This document shows positions 22,315-34,419 of a stretch of 64,000 bases of DNA, one piece after another. The notes under the pieces are model-generated. The model was not told where the DNA came from. It ran no database searches and saw only the letters and a program-made list of their open reading frames with translations. Each line of letters starts with the position of its first letter. The stretch's first letter is position 1. Source of the DNA: Lepus europaeus (Eukaryota; Chordata; Mammalia; Lagomorpha; Leporidae); contig NC_084850.1 in assembly GCF_033115175.1 (NCBI RefSeq), positions 106,499,939 through 106,563,938 on the forward strand, given 5' to 3'. Both the position numbers and the translations under genes were made by a program.

Positions 22315-23460
22315 ATAGCCAAGTCAATAGAACAGAACAGATAGTATATATAGTGCAAATACTTAGCCTTTGAACTCAATGGGGAAAAGCGTACTTTATC
22401 CCATAGAATACTCTTGGAATAACTGTATAAATTCTTCATTTTTTACACACTTAAATACATATGTACATCACAAATACAGAAGGATAAATTCCAGATATCA
22501 AATAATTAAATTGCTACAAAATAATTTATTGCCAGTTCATAATGAATAATTGATAAATTGGACTATATTTTAAAGCAATTGAAATAGAATCGCCGGCGCT
22601 GTGGCTCAACAGGCTAATCCTCCACCCTGTGGCGCCGGCACACTGGGTTCTAGTCCCGGTTGGGGTGCCGGATTCTATCCCGGTTGCCCCTCTTCCAGGC
22701 CAGCTCTCTGCTATGGCCCGGGAAGGCAGTGGAGGATGGCCCAAGTCCTTGGGCCCTGCACCCACATGGGAGACCAGGAGAAGCACCTGGCTCCTGGCTT
22801 CTGATCAGTGCGATGTGCCGGCCGGCGGCCATTGGAGGGTGAACCAACAGCAAAAAGGAAGACCTTTCTCTCTGTCTCTCTCACTATCCACTCTGCCTGT
22901 CCAAAAAAAAAAAAAAAAAAAAAGAAAGAAAGAAAGAAAGAAATAGAATCTATAATGAAAGACAAGGGAAAAAATCCTTGCAGCTTGTATCACAAAGGGT
23001 TAATACTATATCAATATTAGAATAATAGAGAGCTTCCTCAAATCAGTAATAGAGAGCTTCTACTAAAATAAGAGATATAAAGATAGCTTAAATAAAATAG
23101 CATTTAAATAAATGAAAAGATATTCAGCTTCATTTATAACAAGAGAACAAGAGAAATGTAGATTGAACTACATCAATATATATTTTTAACCCTTCAATTT
23201 GACAAAAATTAAAACTTTCATAGCAAACTGTGGTAACAAGATTGTGGAAAACACTCGCATACAGTGTTGTTAGGAGTTAAAATTGTTAGAACTTTACAAT
23301 TTGTCAATATCCATCAAAATTTAAAATGAAGGTACCATTTGACAAAGAAATTGTCAGTTTTCTTGCAGAATGTTTCTAAGAATAAAATGTTGGAAAAACC
23401 CAAATGTCTTTTAATAGGGAATATTTAAATGAATTAAGGTAATTAAATACCTTATAATTG
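22315..23460 (+). mobile_element. Old L1 (L1M-type) 3' part, interrupted
   Basis: 'agccaagtcaatagaacaga', 'ataaattccagatatcaaat', 'agatattcagcttcatttat', 'gtggaaaacactcgcataca' and 'ggaaaaacccaaatgtcttt' follow sense L1 ORF2/3' UTR order. The coding frame is destroyed and a young CSINE splits it at 22591. Confidence 0.7.
22591..22939 (+). mobile_element. CSINE, young CpG-rich type
   Basis: Complete, with a tail of A20 and (GAAA)n. Target-site duplication 'gaaatagaatc' at 22581-22591 and 22940-22950 (one base shared with the head). Inserted in the L1M relic. Confidence 0.96.
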
Positions 23461-24429
23461 CTGCCCCAAGTAATTGTCACTACCCTCCAAATGTTTCATG
23501 CACCACTACGCATTTCTATTAACAAAGAAATGTACATCTGCATATGCACACGAGTGGGAAGGCTCAAGAGGACACCAATGATGCTTGTCTCCACTCAGTA
23601 AGAAGAAATGGGTGGCTGATGAACAGAGCAGTGTCAAAGACCTTTCACAAGCTTTCCTGAAAAAGATGTGTAAGGGGGGACTTAGGATCTTTAAAATACC
23701 TGGGATTGGAAGGTGAGAAGCAGGGCAAAGACATACTTTGCTCAGTATACCCACCCTGAGTATTTATATCATGCATTTGTAGTAGAATTGAAGGACCTGA
23801 GAGTGTTGAATTTAGGAAAGAGAAACTTAGGGCAGGTGTCATAGCTGATATCTGATGATCTGCCATTAGGAAATATAGATATTCTTTCTGTTTTAATGAA
23901 TAGAATCATGACAATAGAATCATGAAAGTTACAAGAAGACAAAATGATGGTTTAATATAAAGGAGAATTTTTAATCCCTAGAGCTCTGCAAAGATGCAAT
24001 ATGGTGACTTGGAATATGGGGAGTTGCCCATAACTGGGATTGTCAAGCCAAGATTAGGCAATGGGCATGTTATAAAGGAAACAAATCTTGTACTGAAAGA
24101 TAAGAAGTACATTAGCAATTCCTATCTCCACTCATGACAAATGACATTCATTTGTGTAATGCATTCTCAGTGGCATAACCAGACCGATGTGTAACTAACT
24201 CCCTGGCAGGAATCTACCCATTTCTCTTCTACCAAGGATAATGAACCAGAAGCTAGATGTCAAGGAGAATAGCGTTAATTGTGGAAATAACCCTGAACTA
24301 CTTCTGTTTACAGATACTGATACAAATAGAGATAAAGATAGAAATACAGATAAAAATGTAGTATAGTTAGAGCTACTATAAATGTGAGAGTAATTCACAA
24401 AGTACATGGAAAATGAAATTTAAAAAATA
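23461..24429. other. No gene recognised
   Basis: Short reverse frames at 23506-23866 and 24195-24407 lack recognisable domains. No repeat confidently named. Confidence 0.45.
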
Positions 24430-24900
24430 GGCTTATTGGGGTCAGTGTTGCGGGACAATGGGTTAAGTCACCACTTTTGATACCAACATCCCATATTGGA
24501 GTGCTAGCTCTAGTCCCGGCTGCTCCAGTTCTGATCCAGCTTTCTACTAATGCACCAGGGAAGGTAGGGGATAATGGCCTGAGTACTTGGGTCCCTGCAA
24601 AGTAGGTTAAGCCACTTCTTGGGATGCTGGCATCCCATATCAGAGTGCTGTTTCGAGTCCTGAGTACTCTGCTTCTTATCCAGCTTTCTGCTCACATGCC
24701 TGGAGAGGCACAGGAAGATGGCCTAAGTACTTGGGTCCCTGCCACTCATTTGGGAGACCCAGATGGAGTTCCCAGCTCCTGGCTTCAGCCTGGCCCAGCC
24801 CTAGCTATTGCAGTCATTTGGGAAGTGAATCAACAGAAGGAGGATTCCCCCACCCTGTCACCCCATTACTCCACCTTTTAAATAAATAAATAAATCCTTT
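24430..24900 (+). mobile_element. CSINE with duplicated head half
   Basis: Two successive head halves in the same orientation. The first (about 24430-24600) runs from 'ggggtcagtgttgcgggaca' to 'tacttgggtccctgca'. The second (24601-24900) starts 'aagtaggttaagccacttct', passes the same 'tacttgggtccctgc' point and continues to an 'aaataaataaataaatcc' tail. Confidence 0.85.
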
Positions 24901-25016
24901 AAAAATGAGAAACAATTTGGTAACAAAAATTTTGAAGTCCATGCATATGAGAAATCTTCAAAAAGTTAATGAGAAATGGATTCCAATGTTTTGGGAACCA
25001 AATAATCTCAACTTCT

Positions 25017-25298
25017 TTTATTTTAAAAGATTTATGTATTTATTTGAAAGAGAGAGATTGCATATCTTGCATCCACCGATTCACTCCCCAGATGGCCTCA
25101 ATGGCCAGGGCTGGGCCAGGCCGGAGCTAGGAGCCAGGAGCTTCATCCAGGTTTCCCACGTGCGTGTTGGGCCATCTTCTGCTGCTTTCCCAGGTGCATT
25201 AGCTGGGAGCTGGATCAGAAGTGGAGCAACTGGGATTTAACCAGCACTCATATGGCTTTGCAGGCAGCGGCTTTACCTGCTCTGCCATATTGCAGCCC
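25017..25298 (-). mobile_element. CSINE, older type
   Basis: 'aaagatttatgtatttattt' tail side to head 'tctgccatattgcagccc'. Target-site duplication 'ctcaacttct' at 25007-25016 and 25299-25308. Confidence 0.92.
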
Positions 25299-25308
25299 CT
25301 CAACTTCT

Positions 25309-25650
25309 CTTTAAACATTTATTTTATTATTTGAAAGGCAGAGTTGTGGTGAGAGAGAGAGAGAGCGAGCGAGCTCGTGAGAGAGAGGGAGAGCGAGCGA
25401 GTGCAAGCTCTTCCATCTGCTGGTTCAACAGCCACAGCTGAGCATGGATGAAGCCAGGAGCTCAGAACTCCATCTGGGTCTCCCACGCAGGTGGCAGGGG
25501 CCGAAGCACTTGGGCCATCTTCCTCTGCCTTCCCAGGTGCATTAGCAGGGAGCTGGACTGGAAACAGAACAGCTGGTTCTTGAACAGGCACCCACATGGG
25601 AAGCCAGTGTTGCAGGTATGGGCTTAACCTGCTGTGCCATAATGCCGGCC
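25309..25650 (-). mobile_element. CSINE, adjacent second insertion
   Basis: Tail side 'acatttattttattatttga', an unusual GAGC-rich run at 25350-25400, 'ccatctgctggttcaacagc', head 'gctgtgccataatgccggcc'. 'caacttct' recurs 8 bp beyond the head at 25659-25666. Confidence 0.88.
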
Positions 25651-25817
25651 TCTAAATTCAACTTCTTAAAAAAAATTTAGTTAATTTTTTAACAGATTCA
25701 ATGTGCTTCGTAGAGACAATTCTAAGAACATAATGATATTCCCTTCCTCTCTCTCTCTCTCCCTCTCTCCTCCCCGCCCTTCTTCCTTCTCTTGTCTTTA
25801 GTTTTTGAGATTACATA

Positions 25818-26182
25818 TTTTTTTTTATTTTTTTTATTTATTTATTTTTTATTTTTTTTGACAGGCAGAGTGGACAGTGAGAGAGACAGAGAGAAAGGTC
25901 TTCCTTGGCCGTTGGTTCACCCTCCAATGGCCGCCGCGGTTGGCGCGCTGCGGCCGGCGCACCGCGCTGATCCGATGGCAGGAGCCAGGTGCTTATCCTG
26001 GTCTCCCATAGGGTGCAGGACCCAAGTACTTGGGCCGTCCTCCACTGCACTCCCTGGCCACAGCAGAGAGCTGGCCTGGAAGAGGGGCATCCGGGACAGG
26101 ACCGGTGCCCTGACCGGGACTAGAACCCGGTGTGCTGGCGCCGCAAGGCGGAGGATTAGCCTAGTGAGCCGCGGCGCCGGCC
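25818..26182 (-). mobile_element. CSINE, young CpG-rich type
   Basis: Rich in retained CpG ('gccgccgcggttggcgcgct'); head 'gagccgcggcgccggcc'. Target-site duplication 'ttgagattacata' at 25805-25817 and 26183-26195. Confidence 0.96.
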
Positions 26183-26284
26183 TTGAGATTACATACTTTA
26201 AATTTATATTACAGAAAAAGGGCTTAATACTTTGCTGAATACAAAGTTTAACAAGAAAAAGCTGAATACAAAGTTTAATAAGTA

Positions 26285-26860
26285 GGAGTCACTGTGTACT
26301 TACACCCCATGTGGGATCTGTCCCTAATGTGTCGTCTAAAGCCAAGTGATGCTATAACTAGTACTGAAACAGTATTTTTATACTTTGCGTTTCTGTGTGG
26401 GCACAAACTGATGAGGTCTTTACTAATTATATACTGAATTGATCTTCTGTATATAAAGAGAATTGGAAATGAAAAAAAAAAAAAAACAACCTGGTGTTAA
26501 AATGGAAATGGCATAGAAAATTAATTAATTTGAAAAAAAAAATTATGTAGGATCTCTGTCTTTAATGTGCTGTACATTGCTATTTAATGCTATAATTAGT
26601 AATCCAATGGTAGTTTTTTCACTTTGTGTTGCTATATGGGCAAAATGTTGAAATCTTTACCTAATATATACTAAACTGATCTTCTGTATACAAAGAGAAT
26701 TGAAAATGAATCTTTACATGAATGGAAGGGGAAAGGGAGCGGGAAGGGGGAGGATTGCGGGCGGGAGGGAAGTTATGGGAGGGGGGAAGCCATTGTAACC
26801 CATGGACTATACTTTGGAAATTTATATTCATTAAATAAAAGTTAAAAAAAAAAAAAAAAA
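26285..26860 (+). mobile_element. Lagomorph L1, 5'-truncated to its 3' UTR
   Basis: Only about 560 bp of 3' UTR plus poly(A). Perfect 17-bp target-site duplication 'acaaagtttaataagta' at 26268-26284 and 26861-26877. It contains two tandem copies of a roughly 165-bp module (26311-26472 and 26546-26710), then the G-rich tract and 'attcattaaataaaag'. Confidence 0.95.
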
Positions 26861-27265
26861 ACAAAGTTTAATAAGTAAAAAGCAAAAATATCCTAGTTTA
26901 CTGAGAATATAGATAATGGCCGTAAACAATAATTGAATGGAAAAATGACCATTTCACCAATATACAGTAAATTTTAACGTAATCACAGATCATTAAAACC
27001 ATGGTTGTATAACATTCTTAACCATTGGTTTCACAAAGGTATAAAACCTTTTTACACAACTATATTTGCTGCAATACTGATATACATAGACATTTCTTTG
27101 TTTTTTCTTTCTTCTGTTGTTTTGAATCTAAACTCAACATTATATTTTTCCACAAGCTTTCTGAAGTACAATCATATACTTACAGTGGGAGAAAACTTTA
27201 GTGATTGCACTACTATTGATAACAAATTACCCATGGCATAATTAATTACAACTAGGATGACTGGG

Positions 27266-27568
27266 GTAGGCATTTGACCTAGTGGTTCAGACACCTGTTA
27301 AGGCACCTGCATCCCTTATAGGAGTATCTGGGTTCCATTATCTGGCTCCACTCCTGACTCCAGCTTCCTGCTAATGCAGACTCTGGTAGGCAACGGTGAT
27401 GACTTAAGTAACTGAGTTCCTGTCACCTGCATAAGAGACTTGAATTAAGTTCCTGGCTCCCTGCTTCAACTCCAGCCCAGTTCCAGCAGTTGTGTGAATT
27501 TGAGGCGTGAACCAGGAGAAGAAACTCTCTCTTCTTCCTTCCCCAAACCCCCTCCCTCTCCCTCTTAA
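27266..27568 (+). mobile_element. CSINE, old CSINE3-like type
   Basis: Head 'ggggtaggcatttgacctag', 'cagcttcctgctaatgcaga', 'gaggcgtgaaccaggagaag', CT stretch and no A tail. Confidence 0.8.
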
Positions 27569-27574
27569 AATTGG

Positions 27575-27745
27575 TCTTAGAGCATTCTCCAACTAAAAAT
27601 ATGTCCCACAGCCCAGCCTTACATGGGAGTTTGGTAGGCCTGCAGCTCTCATGGTCCACCCCAGGCCTGCTAAATCAGCAGCTGCATTTTAACAAGATCT
27701 CCAGATAATTCACAAGCACATTTACAGTTTGAGAAGCATTGGCCT
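27575..27745 (+). mobile_element. MER5A-like hAT transposon fragment
   Basis: 'gtccaccccaggcctgctaa', 'ttaacaagatctccagataa' and 'tttgagaagcattggc' in MER5A order. Confidence 0.6.
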
Positions 27746-30700
27746 AGATAAATGTTGAATCCATTCCAAGTAGAAATGTACATGAAAATGACAGGACCCT
27801 ATATGACGTCAGTACCTGCAGTAAAATCTAAACACAAACCCCTATTTCCATGCTTTCACAATTTTGGATGACCTTTCATCCTTCAAACACAGCCACACTT
27901 TCAAAGGAGATGAGCTATTTTCTGGAGAACATTTGCTACTCAGCATTAAGTTGCTGACAGATTGTTTCCACACAACATTGCAATTCATAACTCAGGCATC
28001 TGCTCTAATTTTCAAGATTCCAAAGCATTAGTTGCGACAGTTTGGGGTTTGTGTTTTCATCTCCCTCTCTATCCTCATCCCTGTGACTTTTGGCACATAC
28101 CTAAAGATCCGTTGGAAAATGAAACCGTAAAAATAAACTGGTACTATAATTTGAAAGACAAGAGTGTTTTGAAGCTTTTCATTATGCTGTCAAAAAAGAA
28201 AAATGGTGCTTTTAAGTGCTCAATATTTGGTGGTGGCTTTTTAAGACATTGCACTGTGTCTATAGTGTGAGACCCAGCATCAGTCTTGTAGCAATGCATT
28301 GCTTATGCATGCGTGTCATACTGATGATTTTCATCTTCTAGTTCCAACCCTATCTGGAACTGACTTTCTCTACTACAGGTTCCCTGATGAAGAACAATGA
28401 GAGAGACTTGTTGCTTTATGAGGAGATTGATTGGGTCACTATTGCAAGAACCCTACTGAAAAGTAACACACCTTATGATATACTGAATCTCACTTTCTGC
28501 TTGTCTTTGCTTTACTCTGTTTTTCTTAAAAGGGAAATTTCCAAGAAGCCTTTGTAAGTGTTACCAGCACCAGCCTAATTTCATAACCCTGATCCTTCTA
28601 TTTATCTTTGGATGTTGTCTTCTCTGTGGGTTTCATTTTTTTTAGAGTCCATGCATCTCAGCTCCTTGCTGAGGTTCAGAGGGGAAGACGCCATCTCCAT
28701 AATAGTCATATGTGACCCAAGAGCTATTTCTCATTAGGCGATGACAGGTCCTGTCACACTCAATACTTCCCCATAAAGTAAAATTAAAAAATGTCTTTAT
28801 TTCTGATATTTTTGGAAGTATAACAGCAGGGAGAAATGGGAAATGGAATAAATTCAGGGCATGATTGACCCTAATAAGATTTAAACAAACAAAATAGACA
28901 GAGATATATTGCCGGAGCCAAGAAACAATATTCTATTTTGTCCCTTTTAAGTGTGTATTTTTCACAAAGTTTGATGATAAAATATATCATTTGGAGCACA
29001 ATTACTTAAAGAGATCATTTTACATTGGGATGGGAAATAACAACAGTGTCCACCCATTAAGAGGATTTTCCATTAGGGCTAAGGCAGCCATGAGCTATAA
29101 TGCTCCCAATAATGACTGTCTGATGAATGCATCTGCATCGATCCCAACTATTTACTGAAGGGAGCATTTATCAAGCCCCTACTATGTGCATCAGGAGACA
29201 CAGGGGAATTAAAACACATCAAGACACCAGAAACATGATATCTGTATGTGAATTACATTTTGTCTCGTGCTATTTGGAGTCTTCATGGGTCATGAGAGCC
29301 ATTGAGATTGACTTTTGTGTGAAGCCTGCTTAGACAAATACAATGTTCAGGGGATCATCTATGAGATAAAACTTCAGGGATGCCAAGAAAGGTACAGTCC
29401 AACAGAATTATCCTGCAACCACTATCAGGTGCCTAAAATTCACCACCACACAATTTTATTAAATATTTATAGGACTATGAAAACTATTGAAATGACAATG
29501 CCCAAGAGAAAAACTCTCATACTGAGCAGTGTTAACATAATTGGGAATTCATCAGCATCTTCTCTTTAATCACCTTTTGAAGACAAGAAGATTAAAACAT
29601 CATAACACTAAGTCTCTCAATGAATCCTTACAGGAAGAAAGGGAATATAAGGGTGTTGAATCCAGGACTAAAATATACCTATTATCAAAGCCTACCAACT
29701 GGTCAAATTCCAGGAAGGGAGAGCCAATGCCTGCCCTCCATGTCTAGAATGAGCAGTTCTTGTGTCACAAAAGATTTTAAGGCATCTGGGAAGTATTAGT
29801 GGAGTGCCAATAGCGTCACAGGAGACTAAGTGAGCATATATGACAATGCAACAATAATGGACTCTGGAAACCACTAGCAACAGATAATTTATGTCAAATG
29901 TATCAGAAAAGGTGTGGCTCAGCCACAAATAGAAGAAAATAATAACATTAGAATATTTCAGATAAAAGTTCCTCTATCTCACTTAAGGGTGGTCTGGAGC
30001 TAAATGGGAGAGTGTCAAAATAGTAGCCCCACACTGTCATCAGGGAATAACGATCCTTTCATTCATTTCCTAGTTTGTGGCTCCCATATTTTATGGTGCA
30101 TGATAGTCTAAGATGGCTGTTGGAGCACCAGCCATTATACCATACTTCAGATGAACATCAGCCAAAGTAGGAATAAACAAAGAACATCCTTCCCAGCTGA
30201 GTTAGCTTCCTGTGATGATGATTTCCCAGAAGTTCCAGACAGAACATTTTTTGACCAGAACTTAGTGTCATGGTCACGCCTAGATATAAAGGAGACTGCA
30301 ACATACAGTCATTTTTTTGTTCTGAGTGGCAGTGTGTCTGGCTATAAATTGGGACTCTACTATAAGGAAAGGGGATGGCCACTAGGAAGAAATAAGCAGC
30401 CCCTATACATTAAGCTAAACTACATGTGTATGTGTATTTGTGTCCTTAATTGAATAAGCCATTTATCCCAGATTCTTCTGAGTCATCGATTATAACGATG
30501 GTTCTCTAAATCAAGGGCCAGAAGGCATCCAAGTACACATCTTGACAGCCAGTGTATTAGCCCCTTGTGCAGCACTTTATTATAAATACCTTTCTTATTT
30601 TGTCCCATGCAATGTATTTCAGAGGTCGAGATTATTATTCCGTTTAATCATTTAATAGATGAGTACATTGTAGCTCAGGGAGGTTATGAAAGCTACTCAG

Positions 30701-31191
30701 GAAGTTAGGTAATTCAGCTTGAATGTGAATTCAACCTTCCACACATGTTTAGTGTTTGTTCTGCCCCATGGAGGCTGCTTCCCCACATAAGCAAGTCCTC
30801 TCAGCTAAAAGAAATTTGTTCTGCCTTTGAGGAATAATTAATTATTCATATGACTCTGGTTTGCATTGAGAAAAATGCAGGCAACGGTGAAGAGTCAGGC
30901 AGAGGGAATACCAGGGAACCCACCCTGTCAACTTCTTTGTCTTTTCTTTCTGCATATGCAGTTGCCACAAGTAGTCCATGTGAATGGTTGATTAAACAAA
31001 GAGCAATGTCCCCCTTCATGTCTGTATATATAAAGGGAGCAGTCATCCTACTGCTGCAGCATTGACATTGACCCCATCTACCATAGGCCACCTTCAGCCA
31101 ACTTCTTTCTGAAGTCCCCCCCACTTCTTTGGCTCTTGTCTTCATGGGGGAGCCTTTATCTATTCACTACCTAGTTGAAAAGCCAACTTCT
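27746..31191. other. Repeat-poor interval, no gene
   Basis: About 3.4 kb without a CSINE or L1. It contains a full palindromic CRE 'tgacgtca' at 27804-27811 and many homeobox-like TAAT cores near 28780-29110. A MIR fragment lies at 30560-30735. No open frame of note and no splice-bounded exon recognised. Confidence 0.45.
30560..30735 (-). mobile_element. MIR fragment
   Basis: 'gtgcagcactttattataaa', 'agattattattccgtttaat' and 'tagctcagggaggttatgaa' in MIR reverse order. Confidence 0.5.
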
Positions 31192-31511
31192 GAGGCAGGT
31201 ATTTGGCGCAGCAGTTAAGATGCTGCTTAGGACCCCCACGTCCCACATCAGAGTGCCTTGGTTTGAGTCCCAGCTCTGTTTCCAATTCCAGCTTCCTGCT
31301 AATGAGTACCTTAGGAGGCAGCAGTGATGGCTGAAGTAGTTGGATCTGTAACACCCGTGCAAGGAGGCCTGGATTGATTCCAAGCTCCTGGCTTCAGCTT
31401 GGTGCAGCCCCATGTGTTGTAAGCATTTGCAGAGTGAACCAGTAGATGGGAGATCACGCTTCCTTCCTCCCTTATTCCCTCCCTCCCTCTCCACTTTCAA
31501 ATAAATAAAAA
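31192..31511 (+). mobile_element. CSINE, old CSINE3-like type
   Basis: Head 'gaggcaggtatttggcgcag', 'ggtttgagtcccagctctgt', 'cagcttcctgctaatgagta', 'agagtgaaccagtagatggg', tail 'caaataaataaaaatg'. Confidence 0.88.
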
Positions 31512-31710
31512 TGAAGAAATAATTTTTTCACAAGTCACCTTTCCATGCAAGGCCTCTCTGTTACCTCTGGTACGATGAATCCCTCTCCCTCATGCTTGCG
31601 TGTTCACTTCACATTCTGGAGATTAGCGTCTCCTGTTGTGGACTTGGATTTATCTGAGTCACCTGGCTAGATGAGGCAGGGCCAAGTTCTGCTCCTGTGG
31701 TTCCTTTTCT

Positions 31711-32018
31711 TAAAGATTTATTTTGTTTATTTGAAAGACAGAATCACACACACACACACACACACACAGAATCTTATTGGCTCACTTCCCAAATGGCCAC
31801 AATGGCTGCAGCTGGGCCAGGCAGAAGCCAGGAGCCAGGAACTTCATCTGGGTCTCCTATATGGTTGCAGGAGCCCATGCACTTGGGCCATCTTCTGTTG
31901 CTTTCCCAGTTGCACTATCAGGGAGCTGGATGTAAGTGAAGCAGGCGGGACTTGAACCAGTGCTGATATGGGATGCTGACATCACAGGCAGTAGCTTAAC
32001 CTGTTCTCCCCGCCACCA
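31711..32018 (-). mobile_element. CSINE with (CA)n
   Basis: 'taaagatttattttgtttat' tail side, (CA) run at 31746-31768, 'tcacttcccaaatggccaca' and a degraded head 'ttctccccgccacc'. Confidence 0.85.
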
Positions 32019-32200
32019 GTGTTTCTTGACGTGGTCCCTGGACTAACAGAATCACATCACCTGGGAACACAGCAGAAACGCAAATTCTCAGGCCCATCCC
32101 AGATCTACTTAGTCAGACACTTCAAGAGCAAAACCCAGTCATCTGTGTTTTAACAAGCCTTCCTCCGATGCCCGCTGAAATTTGACAACCACCACTCTCC
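32017..32200 (+). mobile_element. MER5A-like hAT transposon
   Basis: 'cagtgtttcttgacgtggtc', 'cagaatcacatcacctggga', 'gcaaattctcaggcccatcc' and 'gacaaccacca', resembling MER5A/MER5-type termini. Confidence 0.55.
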
Positions 32201-34057
32201 CTTCAATTCTCTCCTCTCTGTCACAGTGTTTGAATGGCTGCCATGAAATGTTTTGCTGGCTCTGTTTAAACATAACCAGCACATAGGCATGACTAAGATA
32301 GAACCAAACTCCACTGCCAGGTTCACCTCTGCTTATTAGAGCTGAAATGTGTTGCCCTTTCTTGCTGGACTGGTTGTCAGAAAGGACGAAAACTCTGTCG
32401 GGTTACATCAGCCAGAATAAATTGCCAGCTGACACTCTTGCATGTGCTAGTCACAAATACTATAAATCACTGACTGGAATTTGGTGACAGCTTCCCTGCC
32501 CCACCTCCCTACAGATAGCATCTTGTTAGTGAGTCACAGGGATGCTAACAATATATTTACTGCATCTTCTTAGAAATCGCATGATTCTGTGAGTTATTTT
32601 CCTTTGTGTGTGTGTGTGAAACATCATAAAAAATGATATGCAGCATTTTGTTTTTTCTATTATACTCTCTTGCTGTTTTTATAATGTTCTTTCTAAAAAA
32701 TTATAGATATATAATAACAACAAAATTTGTTTCTGGAATGGAATGGATTGCATATCAGTTTCTCTCTCTTTCTGTGTGTGTGTGTGTGTGTGTTGTTCTC
32801 CCCAGCCACGTTTGTACACATGGGAAATAATCGGGTCTATAATGTCATCTCTAAAGGACTGCCTCAAGGAATCTCAGCGTTGTTGGCAAAATTGAATTTT
32901 GCTGCCCTGGATCACATTATTGCTTTTCTAATTTGACTATGGCTCATCCAGAACTAGAAAACTTGGGCAGCTGGCCTATTGATTTCTTGCCCAAAAACTT
33001 TTCCACTTGTGCCTCTAGCTGAACTTGCACCTCATCTTTTAATTTGCTATTCAGAAGACACAAGGTTCAAGTTTTTAATCCTGAATGTGGTAGCTTTGCT
33101 GTTCCCTTTCTTCTTTCAAAATGCCAGTTTCCCTGAAGAACCGTGCAGGCCAAGACAGAGAAGGGGGTTTTATCTAAACCCTTGTAGATTCTTGCCTGCA
33201 AGGAGACACAGGCTAGGACCCTTGACTGCTACCACTTGAGAGGAGGTGGGTAAGGAATGCAAAGTGCACAACAATGGCAGTCCCAGGGGCCCAGGACTTT
33301 ACTGCTGGCTATGCCACCAACCACCATGTGTGACCCTGGGAAAGTCCCCATATCTCTCTGGTTAATAGTCTCAGCTAGGCATTGGGGAGCTTGGATGACA
33401 TGGCTTAGATTTCCCTCTAAGCCAGGATAATACTTCCCGGAATCTAAATTTCTGATGTTTACATTTAAAAATAGCTGATAAGAACATGTTTTATTTTATT
33501 AGTAGCTCCCACCCTGACCAAACAGGATCAAGACAAGGACCACCCTTTCATTTCCCTAACAGTGAGACATCTCAGTGTTCCCTTAGGGAACAGGAGGAAC
33601 ACTTCTCCGATTTCAAATCTTCAACCAATCCTCGCAAAACTCTTTCTCTCATATGTCTCATATTATTTCCTGGAAGGCATTCCCACTGATGACATTTTTT
33701 TCTTTATTTAAGATTCCAAAATGAGACTATGCCCTGGGAGGGAGGAAATGTTAATGTTTACTGTATAATATCAGAAATTCTCATTGGTGTTCTTTTTCTT
33801 TTGTCATCAGCTATCAATGAATCTGTTAGCCTGAATCACCACAGTATAAAATCTGTTCACACCCATGCTCAAAATAAATGGCCATTCAGAAAATTGACAT
33901 TTAGGATGCTACTACTGGAGAATTAGGGCCGCTTCCCACTCCCAGCACTCTTCAAGAAAAGATGGCAGCAGTTGATGTATGAATATGAAGAATTTTTTTA
34001 AAAAGTTCATGAAAAATGTGTTTTGAAAAATTATGCAGAATCTTAATAATTCTTTTA
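32201..34057. other. No gene; GT microsatellites and a weak MIR
   Basis: Microsatellites (GT)n at 32605-32620 and 32774-32793. MIR-like sequence at about 33280-33385 ('tgtgtgaccctgggaaagtc'). A weak MITE-like stretch lies at 33990-34020. No coding signal. Confidence 0.45.
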
Positions 34058-34059
34058 AA

Positions 34060-34325
34060 TTTTTAAAGATTTATTTAACTGAGAGGCAGCAAGAGACACA
34101 CAGAGAGAGAGAGAAGAAAGAGAAAGCTCCTACGCACATGGTTCATTCCCATGTGGGCCAGGGCCAAAACTGGGAGTTGGAAACTCTACTGCATCTTTCA
34201 CATGGGTGTTAGGGACCCAAGTACTGGTGCCATCACGACTTCCACCCAGGATCTGCATTAGCGGGAAGCTGGAATCAGGATCCAGAGCTGCATATTGAAG
34301 CCAGGTACAATGATGTGGGATGTGG
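34060..34325 (-). mobile_element. CSINE, old diverged type
   Basis: 'ttttaaagatttatttaact', GA-rich run, 'agggacccaagtactggtgc', 'gcattagcgggaagctggaa'. The head is lost. Confidence 0.75.
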
Positions 34326-34419
34326 TTATCTTAACATTTTAATTCTAGACTAAGGGCCTGCACCCTGCCCCCCTCCCCGCCATTTTATACCTAAATACAC
34401 TTAGCTATTAGTTGCATTT

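Noticed and set aside
25792..26238. 148-codon forward open frame
   Set aside because: It lies almost wholly within a young CSINE read in the opposite sense. Similar frames recur in every CSINE copy.
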